A DNA stretch of 7,491 nucleotides, taken from the NCBI GenBank assembly GCA_964473335.1, contig CAYYOO010000067.1, forward strand, positions 1 to 7,491, given 5' to 3'. Positions within the stretch are counted from its first letter, which is position 1. The number at the start of each line of letters is the position of its first letter. This document shows, in pieces, positions 1 through 6,379 of this stretch. Under the pieces are notes generated by a model. That model was given only the letters and a program-made list of their open reading frames with translations. It was not told where the DNA came from and made no database searches. A program made the position numbers and the translations under genes. Origin of the DNA: CAYZTD01 sp964473335 (GTDB lineage Archaea > Thermoplasmatota > E2 > DHVEG-1).

Positions 1-530
1 ACTTCAAACATCTTTTCAAGGGTTCCTACATCTATTCCACTATCTGGTTCATCAAGCATTATAAGATCTGGATCCATTGCAAGGATGCTTGCTAGCTCCA
101 CTTTTTTCCTCTCTCCGCCAGATAATGTCGTATCAACAGCTCGATCAAGATAATCTTTAGGTTCAAGACCTACTTTTTTTAAAACATCTTTTGCTATTTT
201 TTCATCTTTGTCTTTTAAGGAGGATAGTATAAAATCACGAATCGATAGGCCCTCATATCTAGCTGGTTCTTGCCATCCAAATGACATACCCAAACGAGCT
301 CTTTCATCAATTGTCATGTCGTTAAGTTTTTTTCCTTCAAAATAAATCTCACCAGAAATATCTCTATATCCTTCTAGACCCATTATAGCCGATGCAAGAG
401 TTGATTTACCTGCACCATTAGGCCCTACTATTGCATGGACATGTCCTTTCCAAATATCACAATTCACATCATTTAGAATTTTTTTTCCGTTAATGTTTAG
501 ATTCAAATTTCTTATATTTAATATATCCAT
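1..530 (-). CDS. sufC: SufC-type Fe-S cluster assembly ABC ATPase, 3' end cut off by window
   Basis: I translated this directly: ATG at 530, open to the window edge, 176 residues and no stop. It is a soluble ABC ATPase. Visible motifs are Walker A G36-PNGAGKS-T44, Q-loop Q87 within FGWQEP, signature LSGGE at 136-140, Walker B LIMLDE at 156-161 and the D-loop SGID at 164-167. The full family is about 250 residues, so roughly 70 are missing. SufC powers the SufBCD scaffold that builds or repairs Fe-S clusters in the cytoplasm. The Q-loop context (WQEPARYEGL) looks like the archaeal SufC group, from memory. It starts 30 bp after desulfoferrodoxin, with GGAG at 540-543 nine bases before ATG, so it is probably co-transcribed. 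A sufB/sufD gene just beyond position 1 would confirm the call; otherwise it could be another small ABC ATPase, which the signature makes unlikely. Confidence 0.85.
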   Translation of the reverse strand, partial: MDILNIRNLNLNINGKKILNDVNCDIWKGHVHAIVGPNGAGKSTLASAIMGLEGYRDISGEIYFEGKKLNDMTIDERARLGMSFGWQEPARYEGLSIRDFILSSLKDKDEKIAKDVLKKVGLEPKDYLDRAVDTTLSGGERKKVELASILAMDPDLIMLDEPDSGIDVGTLEKMFE

Positions 531-560
531 CTATCTATGCTCCAAATAAAAGAGATAAAA

Positions 561-938
561 TTAGTTTTTCCATAGCCCATGAATATTACAGTATTCACGA
601 GCTGTAATTTTATCTCCTTTGATTTCAAACTTGGCCTGTGGTTTATCACCTGGTTTTAAAAACTTTCTATATGATTTACCATCTGCTATAGCTTGAATCC
701 ACTCGATGTAGTGTTTATCTGTCATTGGATGATCTTCGTTTTCACCTATTTTTACTAGAACTCCTTCATCAGTTTTTTCAACATATGGAACATGTTTTTC
801 TGTGCTTGAATCCTCAGTTTTTTCTTCCATTTTTTTCATTTCTTCTCCACAGCAGACAAGTGCACCTTCTCCACCATGAAGTACTTCAACTATATTTCCA
901 CATATTTCACATTTATATATCTCTCTTAATTTTGCCAT
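561..938 (-). CDS. dfx: Desulfoferrodoxin (2Fe superoxide reductase)
   Basis: A cytoplasmic enzyme that reduces superoxide to hydrogen peroxide without releasing O2, using electrons from rubredoxin. The 125 residues match the two-domain family length. The N-terminal desulforedoxin domain has C10, C13, C29 and C30 for the Fe(Cys)4 centre. The catalytic domain shows H49, H70, H76, C117 and H120 as the His4Cys iron ligands, and the E47-K48 pair before H49 that is typical of the active site. Both centres are therefore complete. The ATG at 938 has GGAGG at 946-950 seven bases upstream. The gene follows the hydrogenase large subunit by 12 bp and precedes sufC by 30 bp, which implies one transcript. 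Its product peroxide would go to the rubrerythrin and peroxiredoxin encoded upstream. Confidence 0.96.
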   Translation of the reverse strand: MAKLREIYKCEICGNIVEVLHGGEGALVCCGEEMKKMEEKTEDSSTEKHVPYVEKTDEGVLVKIGENEDHPMTDKHYIEWIQAIADGKSYRKFLKPGDKPQAKFEIKGDKITAREYCNIHGLWKN

Positions 939-950
939 TTTTATTCCTCC

Positions 951-2177
951 CTAATTTTCTAATAATTTTTTTGTTTTTTCTATACTTAATTTATGTAGCT
1001 CTTCAGAATTCAAATAGTTTTTTTTACCATCTTTAACTATTCCTACACGATTAGTACAGCTCATACATGGATCAGTACTTGCTGCAACTATCGGAATATC
1101 AGCTATTTGTTCACCTTTCAACATTGGAACCCAAGGCATAATATTTGAATAAGTTGGAGCTCTTATTTTCCATGTATAAGGTGATTCTTCTCCTACATAT
1201 TTAACATAATGAAACACTTCACCACGGGGTGCTTCCATTCTTCCTATGCCTTCGCCTTCTACTTTTTTGAGAATATTCAAAAGTTTCGCAATTTTTGGTT
1301 CAAAGACACTTTCACCTTCAGGCATATTTTTTATTGCTTCAAGAATTAATTCAATTGATTGTTTGACTTCTAAAAGTCTTACAATTATTCTATCATAAAC
1401 ATCTCCATTTATTTCACCAGTGATAATATCAGGTGTCATATATTTTATATCAAAATCACCAAAAGAAAAATATGGTTGATCAATTCTAACGTCTTTTTTA
1501 ACTCCACTTGCTCGAGCAGTGGGTCCTACTGCACATAATTTTTCTGCATCTTTTTTTGTTAAAATTCCACAGTCTTGAGAACGAATTTTAAAGGTTTTAT
1601 CTTCAAGAAAGATTTTTCTTAGTTTTTCAAAATTTTTTAAAACAATATCTAATTTTTTATTGATGTATTTATGCATGTCTTCGGTTATATCCCGCCTTAC
1701 ACCACCAATCATGGTAATTCCCTTAGTTATACGGTTTCCTGTTAAATACTCAGTTAAATCAAGTGCTGCTTCGCGGATGTTCCATGTTAAAAATAGTACT
1801 GTATCAAAACCTATTTCGTGAGCTGCAACTCCAGCCCATAAAATATGTGAACAAATCCTTTCAAGTTCCTGATGAACAACTCTAATATATTGAGCGCGAA
1901 CTGGAACATCTATATCTGCTGCTCTTTCTGTAGCAAGAGTAAATGCCATAGGATGACAATATGAACAAATCCCACAGACCCTCTCAGCTAGATAAAGAAT
2001 CTGAATTGGATTTCTTTTTGTTGCTGCCCACTCTACAGATCTATGCACATGGCCTAGTTCAACATCCACATCAACAATTTTTTCTCCTTCAATTACAAAA
2101 TTGAATTGAACAGGTTCTTTTAATGCTGGATGAATAGGCCCAACTGGAATTTGATAACTTATTTTTTCCTTACTCAT
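951..2177 (-). CDS. Group 4 [NiFe]-hydrogenase large subunit (EchE/EhbN/NuoD-like)
   Basis: This 408-residue protein belongs to the energy-converting hydrogenase / complex I 49-kDa family. All four metal-binding cysteines are present: R66-V-C68-G-I-C71-S-Y-C74-H75 (L1 motif) and D369-P-C371-M-S-C374-T-N-R377 (L2 motif). It should therefore bind a NiFe centre, unlike true NuoD. The N-terminus has the G13-P-I-H-P17 loop, corresponding to GPQHP in relatives. Thirty-one residues follow R377; whether they are cleaved cannot be told. Start: ATG at 2177 with a GTGGGGG ribosome site at 2182-2188. It is preceded by a 96-bp gap with hairpins, unlike the tight genes upstream, so it may begin a second transcription unit with dfx and sufC. 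The small subunit, ferredoxin-like subunit, membrane subunits and maturation genes are absent from the window. The function of a lone large subunit here is unclear; it may pair with partners encoded elsewhere. Confidence 0.88.
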   Translation of the reverse strand: MSKEKISYQIPVGPIHPALKEPVQFNFVIEGEKIVDVDVELGHVHRSVEWAATKRNPIQILYLAERVCGICSYCHPMAFTLATERAADIDVPVRAQYIRVVHQELERICSHILWAGVAAHEIGFDTVLFLTWNIREAALDLTEYLTGNRITKGITMIGGVRRDITEDMHKYINKKLDIVLKNFEKLRKIFLEDKTFKIRSQDCGILTKKDAEKLCAVGPTARASGVKKDVRIDQPYFSFGDFDIKYMTPDIITGEINGDVYDRIIVRLLEVKQSIELILEAIKNMPEGESVFEPKIAKLLNILKKVEGEGIGRMEAPRGEVFHYVKYVGEESPYTWKIRAPTYSNIMPWVPMLKGEQIADIPIVAASTDPCMSCTNRVGIVKDGKKNYLNSEELHKLSIEKTKKLLEN

Positions 2178-2195
2178 TATTCCCCCACTAATTTA

Positions 2196-2216
2196 TATCT
2201 CTTTAAAATAGAGATA
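2196..2216 (-). promoter_or_regulatory. Perfect 7-bp inverted repeat before the hydrogenase gene
   Basis: On the minus strand TATCTCT and AGAGATA are exact complements around a 7-base AT loop, ending 19 bp before the hydrogenase ATG. It could be an operator or an mRNA hairpin just upstream of the ribosome site. Such AT-rich repeats also arise by chance, so the role is unproven. Confidence 0.35.
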
Positions 2217-2219
2217 ATT

Positions 2220-2261
2220 AAAATACCCAAAAGGAACAATTTAATATCTTTTGAGTATTTT
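2220..2261 (-). terminator. Hairpin with A/U-rich flanks after rubrerythrin
   Basis: Bases 2220-2233 pair with 2248-2261. As minus-strand RNA this gives a 14-bp stem (one U-G wobble) around a 14-base loop, starting 12 bases after the rubrerythrin stop. The 5' side follows a long A-rich run and the 3' side ends in UAUUUU. It may terminate or attenuate transcription, or protect a processed 3' end, between rbr and the hydrogenase gene. In the plus direction it is followed by a much stronger T-run (2256-2275), but no plus-strand gene lies there. Function is inferred from structure and position only. Confidence 0.45.
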
Positions 2262-2273
2262 TTATTTATTTTT

Positions 2274-2849
2274 TTAATATGGTTCAGCCCATATCTCATA
2301 ATAGCTCTGAGGATGTTTACATGCAGGGCACACATCAGGTGCTTCAGTTCCCTCATGAACATATCCGCAGTTTCTGCATTTCCATTTTACAACTTTATCT
2401 TTTTTGAAAACACGATTCTTTTTGACATTTTCAAGTAGTTTTCTATAGCGTCTTTCGTGGTATGATTCTACTTCAGCAATCTCTTTGAAGCTTTCAGCTA
2501 CTTTTAAAAATCCTTCTTCTTCAGCTGTTTTTGCAAAATTTGGGTATAGTTCACCCCATTCTTCTTTTTCACCTTCTGCAGCCGCTAGAAGATTTTCTTC
2601 TGTGGTTCCTATTTTTCCAGCGGGATAACTAGCTTTTATCTCTGTCATTCCACCTTCCAGGTGTTTGAAAAAGACCTTAGCATGTTCTTTTTCGTTTTCA
2701 GCTGTTTCCATAAATATTGCTGCGATTTGTTCGTATCCTTCTTTTTTTGCTTTACTTGCAAAATAGTTATATCTCATTCTAGCCTGTGACTCGCCAGCAA
2801 ATGCTGCAAGTAGATTTTTTTCTGTTTGTGTTCCTTTTATACTTTTCAT
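2274..2849 (-). CDS. rbr: Rubrerythrin (peroxide reductase)
   Basis: A cytoplasmic diiron protein that reduces hydrogen peroxide to water with electrons from rubredoxin. From ATG at 2849 the protein has 191 residues. Diiron ligands fall at E20, E53, E94, E97, E128 and H131, with H56 as the redox-switching ligand; the C-terminal rubredoxin-like domain has C158, C161, C174 and C177. This numbering equals that of the classical Desulfovibrio vulgaris rubrerythrin as I recall it, which fixes the start. The open frame extends to 2888, but that start would overlap the previous gene; GGAGG at 2856-2860 sits six bases before the 2849 ATG. It follows the rubrerythrin-like gene by 25 bp and is the last gene before the hairpin-containing gap. 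Confidence 0.97.
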   Translation of the reverse strand: MKSIKGTQTEKNLLAAFAGESQARMRYNYFASKAKKEGYEQIAAIFMETAENEKEHAKVFFKHLEGGMTEIKASYPAGKIGTTEENLLAAAEGEKEEWGELYPNFAKTAEEEGFLKVAESFKEIAEVESYHERRYRKLLENVKKNRVFKKDKVVKWKCRNCGYVHEGTEAPDVCPACKHPQSYYEIWAEPY

Positions 2850-2874
2850 ATTTTTCCTCCAAATAAATCTATTT

Positions 2875-3366
2875 TTATGGCCCAACATGTGTCATAGGCC
2901 AGTAAACATCACTTTCCTCATATCTTTCCATACTTTCTTTTTCGTTTTCTAAGATCTTAAAATGTCCTATTTCCATGTCTGCAAAATACATAAGAGTGTT
3001 ATGCATTTTTGTTTGATCTTCAAATCTTTTTGCAAGAGATTTATAGAATTCACTAGCTGCTTTTTCAGCGTCCATTGCTTGTTTTATTAGTTTACTTAAG
3101 GGAGTTTCTTCTTTTAAATCAACTCCGGGTAGTGGTACTGGTGATTTATTAGGCATTTCGATTTTTTGATTTGGATAATGGTTTTTGTAAATATCTTCAA
3201 TGAACATTCTGTGTTTTTCTTCTTCATCAGCAAGGAACCTGAGTTTGTCTTTTAAAAGTCCATTTTCAGTTCTTTCAGCTAGTTTCATATACAAATCTTT
3301 ACTCTCAATTTCACTTTTCATTGCAGTAAGTAAGAGTTTATCTAAATCATAATGGTCAAGCTTCAT
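2875..3366 (-). CDS. Rubrerythrin-like diiron (ferritin-like superfamily) protein without rubredoxin domain
   Basis: The 163 residues form a four-helix ferritin-like fold in two similar halves. Probable diiron ligands are E19, E49 and H52 (ExxH) in the first half and E101, E132 and H135 (ExxH) in the second, the layout of the COG1633 rubrerythrin-related family. There is no cysteine-containing rubredoxin domain and no cysteine at all, so it cannot accept electrons through its own Fe(Cys)4 centre. Its role is probably peroxide reduction, iron oxidation or iron handling; the substrate is unknown. ATG at 3366 is preceded by AAGGAA, which overlaps the TGA stop of the PAS gene, so the two are probably translationally coupled (10-bp gap). 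The proline-rich loop at 72-81 between the halves is a visible peculiarity. Confidence 0.82.
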   Translation of the reverse strand: MKLDHYDLDKLLLTAMKSEIESKDLYMKLAERTENGLLKDKLRFLADEEEKHRMFIEDIYKNHYPNQKIEMPNKSPVPLPGVDLKEETPLSKLIKQAMDAEKAASEFYKSLAKRFEDQTKMHNTLMYFADMEIGHFKILENEKESMERYEESDVYWPMTHVGP

Positions 3367-3376
3367 AATAATTCCT

Positions 3377-3781
3377 TCAATCTAACAATCTTTTTTGGCC
3401 CTTTATTTCTTGATGTGGGGTAATATTTTGTGATGCCTCCAGGCAACCCTCGTATTCTCCATTTTTCCCTCTAATTGCAAAATATTGAATCAAAACCTTG
3501 TTTTTTTCTTTGTTTTTTCCTATTGGTAGATCAATGTAGAATGTCGCAGAGTCTCTTTTTCCTTCTTTCATTTCATCAAGGATTTGCTCGACTTTAGATA
3601 GGCTCTTTTTAGGGTGGCAGTTTCTAACATCATTTCCTAGTGCACTTTTTGGTCTTTTAAAAATTCTATTTTCGTGATTATTCCATCCTAGAACCTTATC
3701 ATCTTTATCAAGGACTGATACATCTAAGGGTATTGCTTCAATTATTTTTTCATACATTTCAATTGTAGGCGTTCCTATCAT
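3377..3781 (-). CDS. Stand-alone PAS-domain protein, DUF438/PAS_10 type
   Basis: The 134 residues consist almost wholly of one PAS domain (about 8-125). It resembles the C-terminal PAS of DUF438 proteins: an IPLDVSVLD start, G32-W-N-N35, a conserved N54-C-H-P57 followed by KKS, a QYFAIR strand and a GCLEASQNIT strand, ending in a charged helix. In DUF438 proteins this PAS follows a hemerythrin-like region, which is lacking here. There is no kinase, DNA-binding or membrane segment, so it would act as a small sensor, ligand carrier or partner protein. The C55-H56 pair could bind a metal or haem, but that is speculation. ATG at 3781 has only a weak GGA ribosome site. It lies between ferritin (36-bp gap) and the rubrerythrin-like gene (10-bp gap), which suggests a link to iron or redox sensing. 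Confidence 0.75.
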   Translation of the reverse strand: MIGTPTIEMYEKIIEAIPLDVSVLDKDDKVLGWNNHENRIFKRPKSALGNDVRNCHPKKSLSKVEQILDEMKEGKRDSATFYIDLPIGKNKEKNKVLIQYFAIRGKNGEYEGCLEASQNITPHQEIKGQKRLLD

Positions 3782-3817
3782 AATTATTCCAACTTTATTA
3801 AATAAAATTTAGAGGAA

Positions 3818-4351
3818 TTAGTTTCCCCCGGGGTTATACATTTCTAAGTCTTGTGGCGGATTAAATCTTCTCTGAGATAGTTCTTTATCTATCATAAAAA
3901 TCCCGTTTCCATTTTTTCCAATGAGTTTTAGTTTTTGCAAAAGTTCATCAGCTGAGTCTTCTTCTTCTACTTGTTCATCTATAAACCACTGAAGCATATT
4001 ATATGATGCTCTATCTTTTTCTTTTTCAGCAATATCTACTAGATTTTCTATCATCTTTGTTACTTTTTGTTCGTGTTTGTATGTTTCTTCAAATACATGT
4101 TCTGGTGACTTCCACTCTGTTGGAACTTTATCGATTGCTTCAAATTTTACTCTTCCACCGCGTTCTATTACATGTTGATATAGTCTCATTGCATGACTCA
4201 TTTCTTCTCGTGCTTGTATCCACATCCAGTTTGCAAAACCTGGTAAGGATATCGATTGAAAATAGGATGACATTGATAGATACAAGTATCCTGACCACAT
4301 CTCTGCATTTATCTGTTTATTGATTGCTTTTTCAACTTTTTTGTTTATCAT
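3818..4351 (-). CDS. ftnA: Non-haem ferritin (FtnA type)
   Basis: A cage-forming iron-storage protein that oxidises Fe(II) and stores it as mineral, limiting Fenton chemistry. At 177 residues it has the usual length. Ferroxidase residues are E17, E50, H53, E94, Q127 and E130, the same positions as in Escherichia coli FtnA as I recall them, so the site is complete. The absence of a methionine haem ligand pattern and the Q127/E130 pair argue for ferritin rather than bacterioferritin. ATG at 4351 lies 23 bp after the peroxiredoxin stop; the nearest ribosome site, GGGAG at 4364-4368, is 12 bases away, so initiation may be weak or coupled. It is followed by the PAS gene. Control by the upstream PerR operator is likely if the operon is read through. 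Confidence 0.95.
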   Translation of the reverse strand: MINKKVEKAINKQINAEMWSGYLYLSMSSYFQSISLPGFANWMWIQAREEMSHAMRLYQHVIERGGRVKFEAIDKVPTEWKSPEHVFEETYKHEQKVTKMIENLVDIAEKEKDRASYNMLQWFIDEQVEEEDSADELLQKLKLIGKNGNGIFMIDKELSQRRFNPPQDLEMYNPGGN

Positions 4352-4374
4352 AAATTGTCATTACTCCCATTATA

Positions 4375-5019
4375 TCATAGTTTTTTATGACAGAACCACC
4401 AGTCATAACAATCATATTCTTTCATTCTTTTTTTTGCTGTTTTTGTATCAGATGCAGGTGGTATTATTACTTCATCTTTTACAAGTTCATTTTCTGGCCA
4501 GTTAGCTGGAATTGCTACACCATTTTTATCTGCTACCTGGAATCCTTTTATCATTCGGATGAACTCATCCATATTTCTTCCTAGTTCTTGTGGGTAATAT
4601 AATATTGCTCTGATTATGCCCTTTGGATCTACCATAAATACTGCTCTTACTGTATTTGTACCTTTATTTGGATGGATGAGACCAAGCAAGTTAGCTACTT
4701 TTCCGGTATCAGCTATTATTGGAAACTCGATTTTTTCTTTTAAGTTGTCTTCTATCCATTCAGCCCATTTTATATGACTGTGAACCTGATCTACGCTAAA
4801 ACCAATTAATTCAGTATTTAGCTTTTTAAATTCTTTATAGCGTTTCTGGAAAGCATAAAACTCTGTTGTACATACTGGTGTAAAATCACCAGGATGACTA
4901 AACAATATAAACCATTTTCCTTTGAACGCATCTGGCAGTTTCATTTTACCTTCTGATGTTTGTACCTCTAGCTTTGGGAATTTATCGCCAATTAATGGCA
5001 TTTTCATTTCGTCTTCCAT
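4375..5019 (-). CDS. Peroxiredoxin, Prx6/archaeal type
   Basis: A cytoplasmic thiol peroxidase. From ATG at 5019 it has 214 residues. The peroxidatic cysteine is C50 in PGDFTPVC, with the conserved T47 and an arginine in NTVRAVF. Two further cysteines, C204 and C210, sit in the C-terminal CYDWWFC segment, as in archaeal enzymes such as that of Aeropyrum pernix, where C-terminal cysteines resolve the disulphide. The open frame reaches 5037, but GGGAGG at 5028-5033 would then lie inside the gene; it is placed eight bases before the 5019 ATG, which I therefore choose. The start lies within the end of fprA (38-bp overlap), so translation is probably coupled. No dedicated thioredoxin is in view; the natural reductant is unknown. 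Confidence 0.94.
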   Translation of the reverse strand: MEDEMKMPLIGDKFPKLEVQTSEGKMKLPDAFKGKWFILFSHPGDFTPVCTTEFYAFQKRYKEFKKLNTELIGFSVDQVHSHIKWAEWIEDNLKEKIEFPIIADTGKVANLLGLIHPNKGTNTVRAVFMVDPKGIIRAILYYPQELGRNMDEFIRMIKGFQVADKNGVAIPANWPENELVKDEVIIPPASDTKTAKKRMKEYDCYDWWFCHKKL

Positions 5020-6211
5020 TATTTTTTCCTCCCTCATTTTTAATATATTCTCCTAAATTTTGTCCAATTTCTTTTATTTCGTTAAGATGTTTTTCATCTG
5101 GGACATAATTAACATTGTAGTTATCTTTATAAAAATCCCAGGATAAGTTGTCTATCATTTTTCTTATTTCAGATAGGGCTTGGCCACCCCAACCATATGA
5201 TCCAAAAACAAAACCTACTCTGTTTTTTGCCCTAAGACCCTTAAGATAGGTTAAAAATTCGCCCATTTTTGGCATCATTCCATTATTTAAGGTTGGTGAA
5301 CCAAGACAGATTAATTTTGATGTTAATACATCTGTTATAATATCTGATATATGACAAGTATTAAGGTTTCTAATTGTTGTTGGCAATCCTTTTTCTTCTA
5401 TTCCTTCTGATAGTTTATATGCTAATTTTTCAGTTGAGTGCCACATAGAATCATATATAATAAGTGCTTTTTTTTCTGTTTCATAGTTAGCCCATTTTTT
5501 GTATTCTTTGAGTATCTTTGGTATTTTTTCTTTCCATATTATTCCATGGCTTGGTGCAATGATTTCAATATCTAGGTCTTTTACTGCTTCTAGTGCTTTT
5601 TTTACTTGATTACCATAGGGCATTACAATATTTGCATAGTATTTTGCAGCTTCCTCATGTAATATTCCCCAGTCGATTTGAGTATCAAATCTTTCTGAAC
5701 TTGCTATATGCTGGCCGAATGCATCATTAGGAAAAAGGATTTTATCATTTGGACTGTAAGTTACCATTGAATCAGGCCAGTGTACCATTGGAATATGAAC
5801 AAAATTTAGCGTTCTTTTTCCAATATTTAGTGTTTCACCAGATTTTACAACTTTGTAGTTCATGTGTTCTTTGTAATGTTTGTTTAGTCCTTTTTCTCCT
5901 CTCGTTGAAGTTATTATTTTAGCGTTTTTTGCTATCTTTTTTATCTTTGGAAGTGAACCAGAGTGATCCATTTCTACATGGTTTGAAATTATATAATCTA
6001 TTTTTTCTGGATCAATTATTTCTTTTATTCTATTAATCATCTCATCAAACATGTAATGCTTGACTGTATCAATTAGCGTGATTTTTTCATCTATTATTAA
6101 GTATGCATTATATGTTGTACCGCGGCCTGTTGAATATCCATGGAAGTTTCTAATATCCCAGTCTATTCCACCAACCCAGTATATATCTTTTTTAATCTCT
6201 ACTTTTTTCAA
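4982..6211 (-). CDS. fprA: FprA type A flavoprotein (flavodiiron O2/NO reductase)
   Basis: A soluble enzyme that reduces O2 to water, or NO to N2O, at a diiron site next to FMN. The 409 residues comprise a metallo-beta-lactamase-like domain (about 1-248) and a flavodoxin domain (about 250-395). Iron ligands are H78, E80, D82, H83, H144, D163 and H221, all present. The FMN phosphate loop is YDSMWHSTE near 256-264. Methanogen relatives oxidise F420H2 directly, while Moorella FprA takes electrons from Hrb; the adjacent hrb gene favours the rubredoxin route here, although F420 use cannot be excluded. Start: TTG at 6211, six bases after the hrb stop, with AGG close by and GAGGA further upstream; no in-frame ATG fits the conserved N-terminus. 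The last 17 or so residues read through the prx ribosome site and start (see findings). Confidence 0.95.
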   Translation of the reverse strand: MKKVEIKKDIYWVGGIDWDIRNFHGYSTGRGTTYNAYLIIDEKITLIDTVKHYMFDEMINRIKEIIDPEKIDYIISNHVEMDHSGSLPKIKKIAKNAKIITSTRGEKGLNKHYKEHMNYKVVKSGETLNIGKRTLNFVHIPMVHWPDSMVTYSPNDKILFPNDAFGQHIASSERFDTQIDWGILHEEAAKYYANIVMPYGNQVKKALEAVKDLDIEIIAPSHGIIWKEKIPKILKEYKKWANYETEKKALIIYDSMWHSTEKLAYKLSEGIEEKGLPTTIRNLNTCHISDIITDVLTSKLICLGSPTLNNGMMPKMGEFLTYLKGLRAKNRVGFVFGSYGWGGQALSEIRKMIDNLSWDFYKDNYNVNYVPDEKHLNEIKEIGQNLGEYIKNEGGKNNGRRNENAINWR

Positions 6212-6217
6212 ACCTGA

Positions 6218-6379
6218 TCATTCCTCTTTTGTGAATTCTGATTTTGGCGCTCCGCATACTGGACAGGTCCAATCATCTGGTAAATCTTCAAAAGCTGTTC
6301 CTGGTTTTATTCCATTATCTGGGTCGCCTTTTTCGGGGTTATAAACATATCCACATACGTCACATACATATTTGTCCAT
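6218..6379 (-). CDS. Possible independent in-frame rubredoxin nested in hrb
   Basis: ATG at 6379 begins a 53-residue, complete rubredoxin (C6, C9, C39 and C42; GYVYNPEKGD; WTCPVCG) that shares frame and stop with hrb. It has GGAGG at 6388-6392, eight bases upstream, the same arrangement as the prx and rbr starts in this window and stronger than the AGGA of full-length hrb. The length equals that of free rubredoxins. Internal initiation would give more one-electron carrier than reductase. The alternative is that the site is a by-product of Lys/Glu codons in the linker. Sequence supports possibility, not proof. Confidence 0.5.
   Translation of the reverse strand: MDKYVCDVCGYVYNPEKGDPDNGIKPGTAFEDLPDDWTCPVCGAPKSEFTKEE

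Noticed and set aside
725..1036. Plus-strand open frames rich in Phe, Leu and His (for example 725-1036, 2130-2438, 4003-4323, 4320-4505, 6903-7124).
   Set aside because: They are antisense to well-supported genes; the membrane-like composition comes from A-rich codons read backwards.
2191..2200. ATATAAAT before the hydrogenase gene as a TATA box.
   Set aside because: It is only about 14-16 bases from the ATG, so transcription would begin inside the gene; no good element was found at a suitable distance.
2177..2362. Open frame of 61 codons on the minus strand across the rbr end and the intergenic gap.
   Set aside because: It is out of frame with rbr, has no family resemblance and spans the hairpins; it is a chance reading.
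2850..2888. Longer rubrerythrin from 2888 (MLGHKNRF extension).
   Set aside because: It overlaps the previous gene and its extra codons contain the ribosome site; the ATG at 2849 gives ligand numbering identical to classical rubrerythrin.
3794..3806. AT-only palindrome (TTTATT and AATAAA around one base) between ferritin and the PAS gene, considered as a PerR or Fur box.
   Set aside because: It lacks the TGTAAT core of the perR operator, consists only of A and T, and such repeats are expected by chance in this composition.
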